NCBI GenBank assembly: GCA_003094535.1
Contig: NATV01000090.1
Location: 1 to 39,734 of the forward strand
Direction: 5' to 3'
Length of the DNA: 39,734 nucleotides
Origin: a gamma proteobacterium symbiont of Ctena orbiculata
GTDB lineage: Bacteria > Pseudomonadota > Gammaproteobacteria > Chromatiales > Chromatiaceae
Positions 16,589-24,334 of this stretch are shown in pieces (position 1 is the first letter of the stretch; each line of letters begins with the position of its first letter). The notes under the pieces are model-generated. The model had not been told where the DNA came from. It did not search any database and saw nothing but the letters and a program-made list of their open reading frames with translations. Both the position numbers and the translations under genes were made by a program.

Positions 16589-18550
16589 GTGAGCATACTA
16601 TCCATCGGTGTCTCGGGGCTGGTTGCCAATCGGCACGCACTCGACACCACCGGCCACAATATCTCGAACGTCAACACTGAGGGCTACAGCCGTCAGCGGA
16701 TCGACTTTAACACCAGGAGCCCTTTTCTCAGCCCTGCCGGCTACCTGGGGACCGGTGTCGAGAGTTCGGAGATACAGCGCCAATATGATAGCTTCGTCGC
16801 GGGGCAGATGCGCTCCAGCCTCACCATCTCCTCCGAGCTTCGGGCCTACTACGAGGGGGCGCAGCGACTCGATGAACTGGTGGCGGACCCGGATGCGGGA
16901 ATCCAACCGACCATCCAGAACTTCTTCGATGCCCTGCAGGGATTGGCGGACGACCCCACCTCGATTCCGGCCCGTCAGCTGGTGTTGACCGAGGCGGAAT
17001 CGTTGGCCGACCGCTTCCACTATTTCGATCAACAGTTCGAGGATACCCGCACCCGAATGAACGGCCAGATCGGCTTCAATGTGGGTGAAATCAATCGCCT
17101 TGCCCGCAACATCGCCGATATCAATGCGGATATCAAACTCGCCTACGGCAGTACCCCGAATGATCTCTTGGACAAGCGGGACCAGCTGGTCAACGAACTC
17201 TCCGAACTGGTGGATATCCAGGTCCTGCAGCAGACCGACGGCGCTTATAACGTCTTCATCGGCAAGGGTCAGCCGCTGGTGATGGACACCACCGCCGCCA
17301 CCCTCGGTACCCAGCCATCCACCCTCGATCCCAGCCATCTGGAGATCACCTTCAACTACTCCTTCGGCACCCAGATCATTACCGACCAGATCAGTGGCGG
17401 CACCGTGGGGGGTATGCTCCGGTTTCGCGGCGAGGTCCTCGATCCCACCCAGGACAGGGTGGGCCTGGTGGCCCTTGGGATTGCGGATCAGCTCAACAGC
17501 CAGCACCAACTCGGCCTCGACCTGGACGGCCTGGTCGGCACCGCGCTCTTCAGCGGTAGTTCGGTGCAAGTGCTGCCCCAGCCCGGGAACGGCAGTTCCA
17601 TTACCGTCAACTACGACAATGTGGGCAACCTCACCGGTAACAGCTACGAATTGACCTACGACGGGGCCGATTTCATCCTGCAGGACCTGGTCTCCGGCGC
17701 GACCCAGACCCTGGCTGCAGGTTCCAATATCGTCGACGGCCTCGATATCAATATCAATGCCGCCGGTGCGATAACCGGCGACAGCTTCCTGATTCAGCCC
17801 ACCCGCACCGCCTCCCAGGATATCGGTCTCCTGATCACTGATGTCAGGAGGCTGGCCGCCGCCGGGCCGCTGCAGGTGCAACCCGCCGTCGACGGCAACG
17901 GCAATCCCTTGAACGCTGGCGACGCCCGGATCACCCAGCCGGCGAACAACTCGATGGCCGGGCTGCCCCTGGCGGGGGGCGATATCCAGCTGGTCTATGA
18001 CGACCAGGGTGGGCCGACCAGCGGCTTCGAGGTCTACTATCCGGGTTCGGTGCCCGGGGTGGATCCCTTTGATGATTTTATCGTCTACGACAATCTCAAT
18101 CCGGCCACGATCGCCGGCACCCAAGTACCGAGTGCCCAGTTCCTCGCCTACGGCGGCATCAGCTTCGCAATCGCCGGCGTCCCCGCGGATGGTGACAGCT
18201 TCACCATCGGCAACAACAGCAACGGCAGCAGCGACAATCGCAACGCCCTCTCCCTGGAGAATCTGCAGAACCAGAATCTGTTGCTGGGGGGGACAGCGAC
18301 CATCGATGCGACCTATATCCAGATGGTCTCGGATGTGGGCTCGAAGACGCGCCACTCGGAGTTGAACCTGGGGGCGCAGGAGAGCCTGTTGGAGCGTACC
18401 AAGGAGGCGATGGCGGAGATATCCGGTGTCAACCTGGACGAAGAGGCGGCCAAACTGATTCAGTTTCAGCAGGCCTACCAGGCGTCGGCGCAGGTGATAT
18501 CGGTGGCCAGCACCCTGTTCGATACCCTGCTGGGCGCAGTCAGGAGATAG
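16589..18550 (+). CDS. flgK: Flagellar hook-associated protein 1 FlgK
   Basis: A 653-residue hook-filament junction protein: N-terminal GVSGLVANRHALDTTGHNIS NVNTEGYSRQR, the GTGV, FFDALQGLADDP and DLLDKRDQLVNELSELVDIQ blocks, and C-terminal GVNLDEEAAKLIQFQQAYQA SAQVISVASTLFDTLL. It is larger than the enterobacterial protein because of an extended beta-rich centre (about 290-570). The start is GTG directly after the flgJ stop; the conserved SILSIGVSGL immediately after it leaves little choice. FlgN is its expected export chaperone. flgL follows 4 nt later. Confidence 0.96.
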   Translation: MSILSIGVSGLVANRHALDTTGHNISNVNTEGYSRQRIDFNTRSPFLSPAGYLGTGVESSEIQRQYDSFVAGQMRSSLTISSELRAYYEGAQRLDELVADPDAGIQPTIQNFFDALQGLADDPTSIPARQLVLTEAESLADRFHYFDQQFEDTRTRMNGQIGFNVGEINRLARNIADINADIKLAYGSTPNDLLDKRDQLVNELSELVDIQVLQQTDGAYNVFIGKGQPLVMDTTAATLGTQPSTLDPSHLEITFNYSFGTQIITDQISGGTVGGMLRFRGEVLDPTQDRVGLVALGIADQLNSQHQLGLDLDGLVGTALFSGSSVQVLPQPGNGSSITVNYDNVGNLTGNSYELTYDGADFILQDLVSGATQTLAAGSNIVDGLDININAAGAITGDSFLIQPTRTASQDIGLLITDVRRLAAAGPLQVQPAVDGNGNPLNAGDARITQPANNSMAGLPLAGGDIQLVYDDQGGPTSGFEVYYPGSVPGVDPFDDFIVYDNLNPATIAGTQVPSAQFLAYGGISFAIAGVPADGDSFTIGNNSNGSSDNRNALSLENLQNQNLLLGGTATIDATYIQMVSDVGSKTRHSELNLGAQESLLERTKEAMAEISGVNLDEEAAKLIQFQQAYQASAQVISVASTLFDTLLGAVRR

Positions 18551-18554
18551 CGGC

Positions 18555-19460
18555 ATGAATAGAATTTCCACCTCCATGTTGTTCGACCGGGGAATCAATA
18601 GCATGCTCGAGCGTCAGTCTGCCGTGAGCAAAGCGCAGATGCAGATCTCCACCGGTAAACGTATCCTCACACCCAAGGATGATCCCCCCGGGGCCGCCTA
18701 CATACTTGATCTGAGGACCACGATCACCCAGGTTCAGCAGTACCAGGACAACGGTGTCAGGGCGCAGGCCCGGCTTGAACTCCAGGAGGCCGCACTCAAG
18801 GGTGTGGATGACCTGATGCCGCGGATCATGGAGCTGGCCATCCAGGGTCAGAGTGATACCTATTCAGCGGCGGCACGCCAGGCCATCGCCCAGGAACTGC
18901 GCCAGATCAACGACGAATTAATGGCCCTGGCCAATACCCGGGACAGCGACGGCGAATATATCTTCGCCGGGTATGATGCCGACACCATCCCATTCAGCAA
19001 TCCCGCCGACGGGGTGTTTGCCTACGGCGGTGACATGGGCAGCAGAACCCTGCGCATCTCCGCGACCCGCCAGGTGCAGGACCGTGAAAACGGATTCGAT
19101 GTATTTATGAATTTAGAGACCGCCGCCGGTGGCAGGCGCAACATCTTCGAGACCGTGCATGGCATTATCGCCGGCATGGAGGCCGACGCGCCCAACAGCG
19201 CCTTTATGGACGATCTGCAGCTGGCCCAGGAACACATCGTTTCGGTCAGGGCGCGGGGCGGTGCGCGCCTCAATACCATCGACGAGCAGCGCAACATCAA
19301 CGAGGACTTCACCTTGACCATGCAGAAGGCGCTCTCCGAAACCGAAGACCTGGATATCGTGGAAGCGATCAGCCGCTTCGAACAGGATCTGATCGCACTG
19401 CAGGCGGCACAGCAGACCTTCAACATGGTGCAGGGCCTTTCGCTCTTCAACTATCTCTGA
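18555..19460 (+). CDS. flgL: Flagellar hook-associated protein 3 FlgL
   Basis: A 301-residue flagellin-like junction protein: RISTSMLFDRGINSMLERQS, the N-terminal flagellin helix with QMQISTGKRILTPKDDPPGA, DNGVRAQARLELQEAAL, GEYIFAGYDADTIPF, and the C-terminal ALSETEDLDIVEAISRFEQD and QQTFNMVQGLSLFNYL. It joins FlgK to the flagellin filament. AGGAGA lies 8 nt upstream of the ATG. It is the last gene of the flgGHIJKL unit; about 400 nt of non-coding DNA follow before flagellin. Confidence 0.96.
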   Translation: MNRISTSMLFDRGINSMLERQSAVSKAQMQISTGKRILTPKDDPPGAAYILDLRTTITQVQQYQDNGVRAQARLELQEAALKGVDDLMPRIMELAIQGQSDTYSAAARQAIAQELRQINDELMALANTRDSDGEYIFAGYDADTIPFSNPADGVFAYGGDMGSRTLRISATRQVQDRENGFDVFMNLETAAGGRRNIFETVHGIIAGMEADAPNSAFMDDLQLAQEHIVSVRARGGARLNTIDEQRNINEDFTLTMQKALSETEDLDIVEAISRFEQDLIALQAAQQTFNMVQGLSLFNYL

Positions 19461-19725
19461 TCCCTTTGCGACCTCGGCTCTCGATTGGGCTGACAGGCCT
19501 CGCCCCGCATTTTGAGAAATCCCCGCCGCCCCTTAAGGGTACCGAGGTCTCTATTCCTGACATTGAAGCCTTGATAGGCCTGGTGTGGGAATCTAGGGAA
19601 GCTAAGGCATAGGATATAGATTCCCTTCGCGACTGCCTTGCTGATATAGAAAAATCGTAATACAAACAATAAATAAGGCGGGTATCCAGCGTTCCTGCAA
19701 GGGGAATGGGAAATGTGATTCAGGT

Positions 19726-19752
19726 TAAAGTTCCGGCATTGGGCGCCGCTAC
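19726..19752 (+). promoter_or_regulatory. Sigma-28 (FliA) promoter of flagellin
   Basis: TAAAGTTC (19726-19733), an exact 11-nt spacer, and GCCGCTAC (19745-19752). The -35 is 7/8 and the -10 6/8 against TAAAGTTT and GCCGATAA. It lies about 113 nt before the start codon, giving an untranslated leader of roughly 105 nt. Confidence 0.85.
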
Positions 19753-19763
19753 AAATATCGGAG

Positions 19764-19795
19764 GCGGTAAATACCAAAATTGCTGGTATATCCGC
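19764..19795 (+). promoter_or_regulatory. Hairpin in the flagellin mRNA leader
   Basis: ATACCA (19771-19776) pairs with TGGTAT (19784-19789) around a 7-nt loop. The stem is extended by GCGG (19764-19767) pairing with CCGC (19792-19795) across a 3/2-nt internal bulge. It begins near the predicted transcript 5' end, about 70 nt ahead of the start codon. A role in mRNA stability or protein binding is possible. Confidence 0.5.
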
Positions 19796-19865
19796 TAAAT
19801 GCAAATCTCCGGTGATCGAGCGCTTTACTATAGATGCCATCGCCGGTTCGACAGAGGAATTCATC

Positions 19866-20636
19866 ATGCCTGTCACAGTTAACACTAATGTCTACTCCCT
19901 TGCGGCACAGAAAAACCTAACCCGCACCCAATCCAGCCTCGAAACCGCCGTACAGCGCCTCTCCTCAGGTCTGCGCATCAACATGGCGAAAGACGATGCT
20001 GCCGGACTGGCCATCGCCCAGTTGCAAACCGGTCAGGCCCGCGGCATGACCGTTGCCCAGCGTAACATCGCAGACGGCATCTCCTATCTGAACGTTGCAG
20101 ACGCAACCCTGCAGACCGTCAGTGACATGATGCAGCGTCAGCGTGAACTCGCCGTGCAATACAGCAGCGGACTCTACACCGCGGCACAGCAGGGCTACAT
20201 GACTACTGAGTTCACCGCCCTGGCCACCGAGATCACTGCTGCCATGGCTCGCGCCACCTTCAACGGCACCGCAGTATTCGGTGGCGGTGGTGCGATTCAG
20301 GTCGGCGCCAACGCCGGTCAGACCATCGCCATTACTGCCAACACGATCTCCGCTGCGGCAGCCATAACCGATATCGCATCGGTGGATACAGACCTCAATG
20401 CCGTTGCCGCCGAACTGGCGAACGTAGGTAGTCTGCAGAGCCGCCTGGATTCAGCTACCCGCGTGGCAGCTGCCATCGAAGAGGCACAATATGCAGCCGC
20501 CGGACGAGTCATGGATGCAGACTTCGCCCGTGAAACAGCTAGACTGACGAGTGCGCAGGTTGTACAGCAGGCAGGTGTGGCCGCCTTGTCACAGGCCAAC
20601 TCACTGCCACAGCTGGCACTGGGACTTCTCAGTTAA
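19866..20636 (+). CDS. fliC: Flagellin (short form)
   Basis: A compact flagellin of 256 residues. The N-terminal D0/D1 region is canonical: VNTNVYSLAAQKNLTRTQSS LETAVQRLSSGLRIN, AKDDAAGLAIA and MMQRQRELAVQYSSG. The C-terminal D1/D0 contains LQSRLDSATRVAAAIEEAQ, DADFARETARLTSAQVVQQA and a final LPQLALGLL. Only about 50 residues separate the halves (around NGTAVFGGGGAIQVGANAGQ), so the surface D2/D3 domains are essentially absent. The ATG at 19866 has GAGGAA 6 nt upstream; an upstream in-frame start lies in the leader. It is expressed from its own FliA promoter, and FliS (22524-22946) is its chaperone. It is the only flagellin gene in the window. Confidence 0.95.
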   Translation: MPVTVNTNVYSLAAQKNLTRTQSSLETAVQRLSSGLRINMAKDDAAGLAIAQLQTGQARGMTVAQRNIADGISYLNVADATLQTVSDMMQRQRELAVQYSSGLYTAAQQGYMTTEFTALATEITAAMARATFNGTAVFGGGGAIQVGANAGQTIAITANTISAAAAITDIASVDTDLNAVAAELANVGSLQSRLDSATRVAAAIEEAQYAAAGRVMDADFARETARLTSAQVVQQAGVAALSQANSLPQLALGLLS

Positions 20637-20645
20637 TATCGGTAG

Positions 20646-20667
20646 TGGGGGGCGACTAAGCCCCCCA
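20646..20667 (+). terminator. GC-rich hairpin between flagellin and flaG, no U-tract
   Basis: TGGGGGGC (20646-20653) pairs perfectly with GCCCCCCA (20660-20667) around a 6-nt loop, 9 nt after the flagellin stop. Without a U-tract it is more likely an mRNA 3'-end stabiliser or partial attenuator, which would leave flagellin transcript in excess over flaG-fliDST. Confidence 0.5.
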
Positions 20668-20701
20668 TGAAATGATGGAATTCATTGGGTAGGGTAATAT
20701 C

Positions 20702-21085
20702 ATGCCAAACGTAATCAGCAATTTGGCAAATGAGTATGCCTATAAACGCGATGTCTCCAAGACCGAGCCTAGCCCCGTCACGCGGGTAACAGCCGCCAAG
20801 GCAGAAGCAACCGAAAAGCAGGAAGCGAAGGCTGTGCAACAGCCAGTGGTCATCGACAATAAGGCGTTGGCGCTGAATGTCGAAAATCTGGCGCAGATGG
20901 TTCGCCGGGATCTCGAGTTCAGTATCGATGAGGATACTGGCACCCAGGTATTACGGGTAGTCGATTCCGAAACCGGCGAGTTGGTCAGGCAGGTACCTCC
21001 GGAACAGATCTTGCATATTATTTCCCAAATAGAGGAGATGAATGAGCAGATCCTGCCGGGTGCATTGTTGGATGACAGAGTATAA
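20702..21085 (+). CDS. flaG: Flagellar protein FlaG
   Basis: A 127-residue protein with a low-complexity polar N-terminus (about 1-50, Lys/Glu/Ala-rich) and the C-terminal FlaG domain: LEFSIDEDTGTQVLRVVDSE TGELVRQVPPEQIL. FlaG family members influence filament length or stability; the mechanism is not settled. It sits between flagellin and the filament cap gene, its usual place in polar flagellates. It has no visible promoter of its own, so it depends on readthrough past the hairpin at 20646-20667. Confidence 0.9.
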   Translation: MPNVISNLANEYAYKRDVSKTEPSPVTRVTAAKAEATEKQEAKAVQQPVVIDNKALALNVENLAQMVRRDLEFSIDEDTGTQVLRVVDSETGELVRQVPPEQILHIISQIEEMNEQILPGALLDDRV

Positions 21086-21125
21086 TTGTAAGCATACTGA
21101 GAATAACGGCGAGGCATAGCGAGTC

Positions 21126-22478
21126 ATGGCTATTGGTTTCTCTGGCATAGGCGCTGGGGCCGACTGGAATTCGATTATCAATCAGCTGATCGCGATTGAG
21201 AGTCAGCCCCTCGACACATTGCGCGCACGGGAAGTGAAGATCGAACAGCAGATCAGCGATTACGGCTTGATCAAGAGTGCTATCGATTCCTTCAAATCCA
21301 CCGTTGAGCAGTTGACCACCGCCACCGGTCTTGCCGTTTTCTCAACCACTTCGTCGGATGATTCCGTTTTGACCGTGAGCGCCGACGAAAACGCCGCGGT
21401 ATCGAGCTATGACATTGTTGTCGACACGCTGGCAAGCGGTGACAAGTTGGCCTCCTCGGCCTATGCCGACAGCGACACCGCAGTCGGTACCGGCACCCTG
21501 TCGATCACCGTCGACGGGTCGACCATGAATCTGACCGTTGATGGCAGCAACAACACCCTGGCGGGATTACGCGATGCCATCAACAGCGCCACTGACAATC
21601 CCGGTGTTTCAGCCACCATCCTCAATGAGAGCGGCGGCAGCCGTCTGATCCTGACCAGTCGGGATACCGGCGCGGCGAATGCCATCGCGGTCAGCTTTAC
21701 CGATAGTGACGGCAACCACAGCGATGACAGCGGCCTCTCCAGGCTTTTCCATATCGGCGTCGGTGGTGATGGCCTGGCTGAACAGGTGGAGACGGCCCAG
21801 GACGCCTTGCTCTATATCGATGGCTTTACCGTCAATAGTGCATCAAATTCAGTGACCGCGGCCATTTCAGGAGTAACCATTGAACTGGTGGCCGCAGGCA
21901 GTGCTTCAATCGGTATCACCCGCGACAACACCGCGATAGAGGAGAGAATTCAGAACCTCGTCGATGCCTACAATACGATCATGGATGAGTTCGATGCCAT
22001 GGAGGTGAGTTCCCTGGGGCGTGACAGCAGCCTGCGCAGAATGCGCCAGGGTTTTGTCGATATCCTCAACCAGACAGCAACCGTGGATGCGGCTCCCGCA
22101 TACCTGTTCGAAATCGGTATCACCCGGGATAGAGAGGGTGTGATCTCTCTCGATAGCAGCGAACTGGCGGATGCGCTGGTTAACGACTTCGACCGGGTAT
22201 CGCAGATTCTGACCGATGCAACCACCGGGTTTGCGAACCGCTTTCATAACTACGCCGACCTGCTACTCGATGCCGGCGGTGTGATCGAAGCCAAGGATGA
22301 GAGTTTGAACAGTCAAATGGACACCCTGCAGAATCAGATCGAGCGGCAGGAACTCCATTTGGTTACCTATGAGAAGATGCTCGTGGAGCAGTTTACGGCA
22401 TTGGATCAGACCGTTGCTATACTGCAAAGTACCAGCAGCTTTCTCAGCAGCCAGCTGTCATCCATACAGAACAGCTGA
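21126..22478 (+). CDS. fliD: Flagellar filament capping protein FliD
   Basis: A 450-residue HAP2 protein: N-terminal GIGAGADWNSIINQLIAIES QPLDTLRARE coiled region, a central D2/D3 part with TLSITVDGSTMNLTVDG and LAGLRDAINSA (the flagellin-hook IN motif region), and a C-terminal FliD domain with LVDAYNTIMDEFDAM, FEIGITRDREGVISLDSSEL and the terminal coiled coil. FliD forms the pentameric/hexameric cap that inserts flagellin subunits at the tip. It begins 40 nt after flaG with GGCGAGG as a weak ribosome site. fliS and fliT follow, the standard order. Confidence 0.95.
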   Translation: MAIGFSGIGAGADWNSIINQLIAIESQPLDTLRAREVKIEQQISDYGLIKSAIDSFKSTVEQLTTATGLAVFSTTSSDDSVLTVSADENAAVSSYDIVVDTLASGDKLASSAYADSDTAVGTGTLSITVDGSTMNLTVDGSNNTLAGLRDAINSATDNPGVSATILNESGGSRLILTSRDTGAANAIAVSFTDSDGNHSDDSGLSRLFHIGVGGDGLAEQVETAQDALLYIDGFTVNSASNSVTAAISGVTIELVAAGSASIGITRDNTAIEERIQNLVDAYNTIMDEFDAMEVSSLGRDSSLRRMRQGFVDILNQTATVDAAPAYLFEIGITRDREGVISLDSSELADALVNDFDRVSQILTDATTGFANRFHNYADLLLDAGGVIEAKDESLNSQMDTLQNQIERQELHLVTYEKMLVEQFTALDQTVAILQSTSSFLSSQLSSIQNS

Positions 22479-22523
22479 TGCTGCGCAACAATGGCTTAAC
22501 CCGAACAGCTTGAAGGTCTAATA

Positions 22524-22946
22524 ATGGTAAGTAACTCAGCAATAAACAGTTATCGTCAAGCCGCTTCATCTGAAGCCATGTACGCCACCCCTTTCCGCCT
22601 GGTGCAGATGCTGATGGGCGGCGCCCTGGACGGCATCTCCAATGCAAAAGGCTCTATCCAGAGGAAGGAACATGAGGCGAGGCATAACGAGATCAACTGG
22701 ATCATCTCCGTCATCGACGCCCTCCGCGGCGCCCTCGATTTCGAGCAGGGCGGTGAGATCGTCAACAATCTCGATATGCTCTACGACTACATGATCCGCC
22801 GTCTCTTCGAGGCCAATATCCACCAGGATATCGAGGCCCTCGACGAAGTGGCGTCACTCCTCAAAGAGATCAAAACCGCCTGGGACGCCATGCCGGAGGC
22901 CATTCAGAACGCCACTAACATCAAGGATGTTGTGAAAAACCCGTAA
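22524..22946 (+). CDS. fliS: Flagellar export chaperone FliS
   Basis: A 140-residue helical protein with FliS signatures: SAINSYRQAASSEAMYATPF RLVQMLMGGALDGI, INWIISVIDALRGALDFEQGG and IVNNLDMLYDYMIRRLFEAN. FliS binds the disordered C-terminus of flagellin in the cytoplasm, prevents premature polymerisation and passes it to the export gate. It lies 45 nt after fliD and 37 nt before the FliT-like gene, and is presumed to be in the same transcript. Confidence 0.96.
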   Translation: MVSNSAINSYRQAASSEAMYATPFRLVQMLMGGALDGISNAKGSIQRKEHEARHNEINWIISVIDALRGALDFEQGGEIVNNLDMLYDYMIRRLFEANIHQDIEALDEVASLLKEIKTAWDAMPEAIQNATNIKDVVKNP

Positions 22947-22983
22947 CCTCCATTACCACACCCCATTCCTCAAGGAGCGCCTT

Positions 22984-23298
22984 GTGCCTCAGCTCGAGCA
23001 GAACCTTGAACATGTATTGGAGTTGAGCCACGAGATCTTTCGCCTCGCCGGGGAGAGGCAGTGGTCTGAACTGCAACAGTTGGACCAGCGGCGGATGCAG
23101 CTCCTGGAGTCGGTCTTCAACGATCCCGCATTGACCAGAGACAGGGCGTTCGAGGAGCGGATTGAGCAGATCCTGGCGCTCAACGACCGTACGGTGGCAA
23201 TCTGCGAAGAGGCCAGAGCCGCAGTCGTGGAGGACGGCAAAAAAGTAAGGCTTGGAAAAGAGGCGATCCAGGCCTATCGGAAACAGTCTCAGGACTGA
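22984..23298 (+). CDS. fliT: FliT-like flagellar chaperone
   Basis: A 104-residue, mostly helical charged protein (LEHVLELSHEIFRLAGERQW, LQQLDQRRMQLLESVF, IEQILALNDRTVAICEEARA) with a short basic tail. Sequence conservation in FliT is low. The call rests on length, helical pattern and position directly after fliS, where FliT, the FliD chaperone, is normally encoded. The GTG start is preceded by AAGGAG with a 6-nt spacer. The next gene is convergent, so this ends the flagellar block. Confidence 0.75.
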   Translation: MPQLEQNLEHVLELSHEIFRLAGERQWSELQQLDQRRMQLLESVFNDPALTRDRAFEERIEQILALNDRTVAICEEARAAVVEDGKKVRLGKEAIQAYRKQSQD

Positions 23299-23320
23299 AT
23301 CCGCCCGGCCCCAGGCTGCT

Positions 23321-24115
23321 TCAGCCGAGAATCAGCTCGATGACCACCTTGCTGCCGAAATAGGCCAGCATCAACACCACAAAGCCACTGAGGGTCCAGG
23401 TTAGGGCCATCTGCCCCCGCCATCCAAACCGGTAGCGCCCCCAGAGCAGGGTGCCGAAGACGAACCAGGCAATAATCGAAAGCACCGTCTTGTGGGCAAG
23501 CCGCTGCTCGAACATATTCTCCAGAAAGGCGAAACCGGAAAGCAGGGCCAGGCTCAAGAGCACGAAGCCCACGGCAATCATCTCGAACAGCAGGCTCTCC
23601 ATGGTCTGCAGCGGCGGCAGGGCGCGGATGAAGCCGCCGGGATGGCGCTGGCGCAGGTGGTGGTCCTGAATGGCCAGCAGCACTGCCTGCACGCTGGCCA
23701 GTGTGAACAGGCTGTAGGCGAGCATGGAGACCAGGATATGCAGGGTCAATCCGCTTGAGACCTGGTCGGTGATGAAATGGACGGTCTGGAAACGGCCCTC
23801 CAGGTAGAGGGCGAGCGCCGCGATCGGCATGATGACGATACCCAGGTTTTCAACCGGCTTGCTGATGCTGGAAACCAGTAGCAGCAGGGTGATGGTCCAG
23901 GCGATCAGAGAGAGGGCGTTGAAGACACCCATGTTGATGCCGGAGGAGGAGACCAGGTTTTGATAGAGAGGAATGGCGTGGAGCGCCACCCCGAGAAAAC
24001 CCACAGCCAGGCCCAGGGCACGGGGCAGCCTTGCCCCCTCCTGATTGCGGAACAGACGGAACGCCAGGATCAAACCGGCGGCAAGATAGGCGGCAATGGC
24101 GAGCGTGGCGATCAC
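23321..24115 (-). CDS. CcsA/YpjD-like cytochrome c assembly membrane protein
   Basis: A 264-residue integral membrane protein with about eight hydrophobic helices (for example YLAAGLILAFRLF, LGLAVGFLGVALHAIPLY, LSLIAWTITLLLLVS, LLSLALLSGF). It carries the family's conserved histidines: LHAIPLY early, LHILVSMLAYSLFTLA centrally, and LAHKTVLSIIAWFVFGTLLW with GRYRFGWRG near the end. This matches the CcsA/YpjD branch of haem-handling proteins. In gammaproteobacteria the gene is often divergent from ffh, exactly as here. Whether it truly handles haem is not established for the YpjD group. The canonical CcsA tryptophan-rich WWD loop is not evident. Confidence 0.85.
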   Translation of the reverse strand: MIATLAIAAYLAAGLILAFRLFRNQEGARLPRALGLAVGFLGVALHAIPLYQNLVSSSGINMGVFNALSLIAWTITLLLLVSSISKPVENLGIVIMPIAALALYLEGRFQTVHFITDQVSSGLTLHILVSMLAYSLFTLASVQAVLLAIQDHHLRQRHPGGFIRALPPLQTMESLLFEMIAVGFVLLSLALLSGFAFLENMFEQRLAHKTVLSIIAWFVFGTLLWGRYRFGWRGQMALTWTLSGFVVLMLAYFGSKVVIELILG

Positions 24116-24230
24116 AATTCGGTAAATCCTTGTGTTTCAGTAGTAACAGGCCCCAGCCGATGGGAATCTGCCGCGATATTCGCATATTTTCAGGTCGCTG
24201 TGAAAGTAATGGCGGTGATTTCAAAGGGAC

Positions 24231-24239
24231 TGGTATACT
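24231..24239 (+). promoter_or_regulatory. Candidate extended -10 promoter of ffh
   Basis: TGGTATACT combines the TGn extension with a -10 hexamer TATACT (24234-24239). No good -35 stands 16-18 nt upstream, consistent with an extended -10 type. It lies about 95 nt before the ffh start. Confidence 0.4.
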
Positions 24240-24334
24240 ATTCCCCGCTCGATCATTAACCGTGAAACATCGATCCGGCCGCCACTGCCGGATCTCTCCT
24301 CTCTTCGCTGCAGACAACACCCACCAGGAAAGCC

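Larger units (their letters stand above)
19461..19865. other. flgL-flagellin intergenic region
   Basis: About 405 nt with no supported gene. It holds an 8-bp perfect inverted repeat GACCTCGG/CCGAGGTC (19470-19477 and 19542-19549, 64-nt loop), the sigma-28 promoter of flagellin (19726-19752), and a leader hairpin (19764-19795). The GAGGAA ribosome site of flagellin ends the region. Short open frames on the minus strand here lack ribosome sites and recognisable content. Confidence 0.7.

Noticed and set aside
16598-18604. A 668-codon open frame on the strand opposite flgK
   Set aside because: It is a shadow produced by codon bias in a GC-rich gene: no domain, no ribosome site, implausible composition, and flgK is unambiguous.
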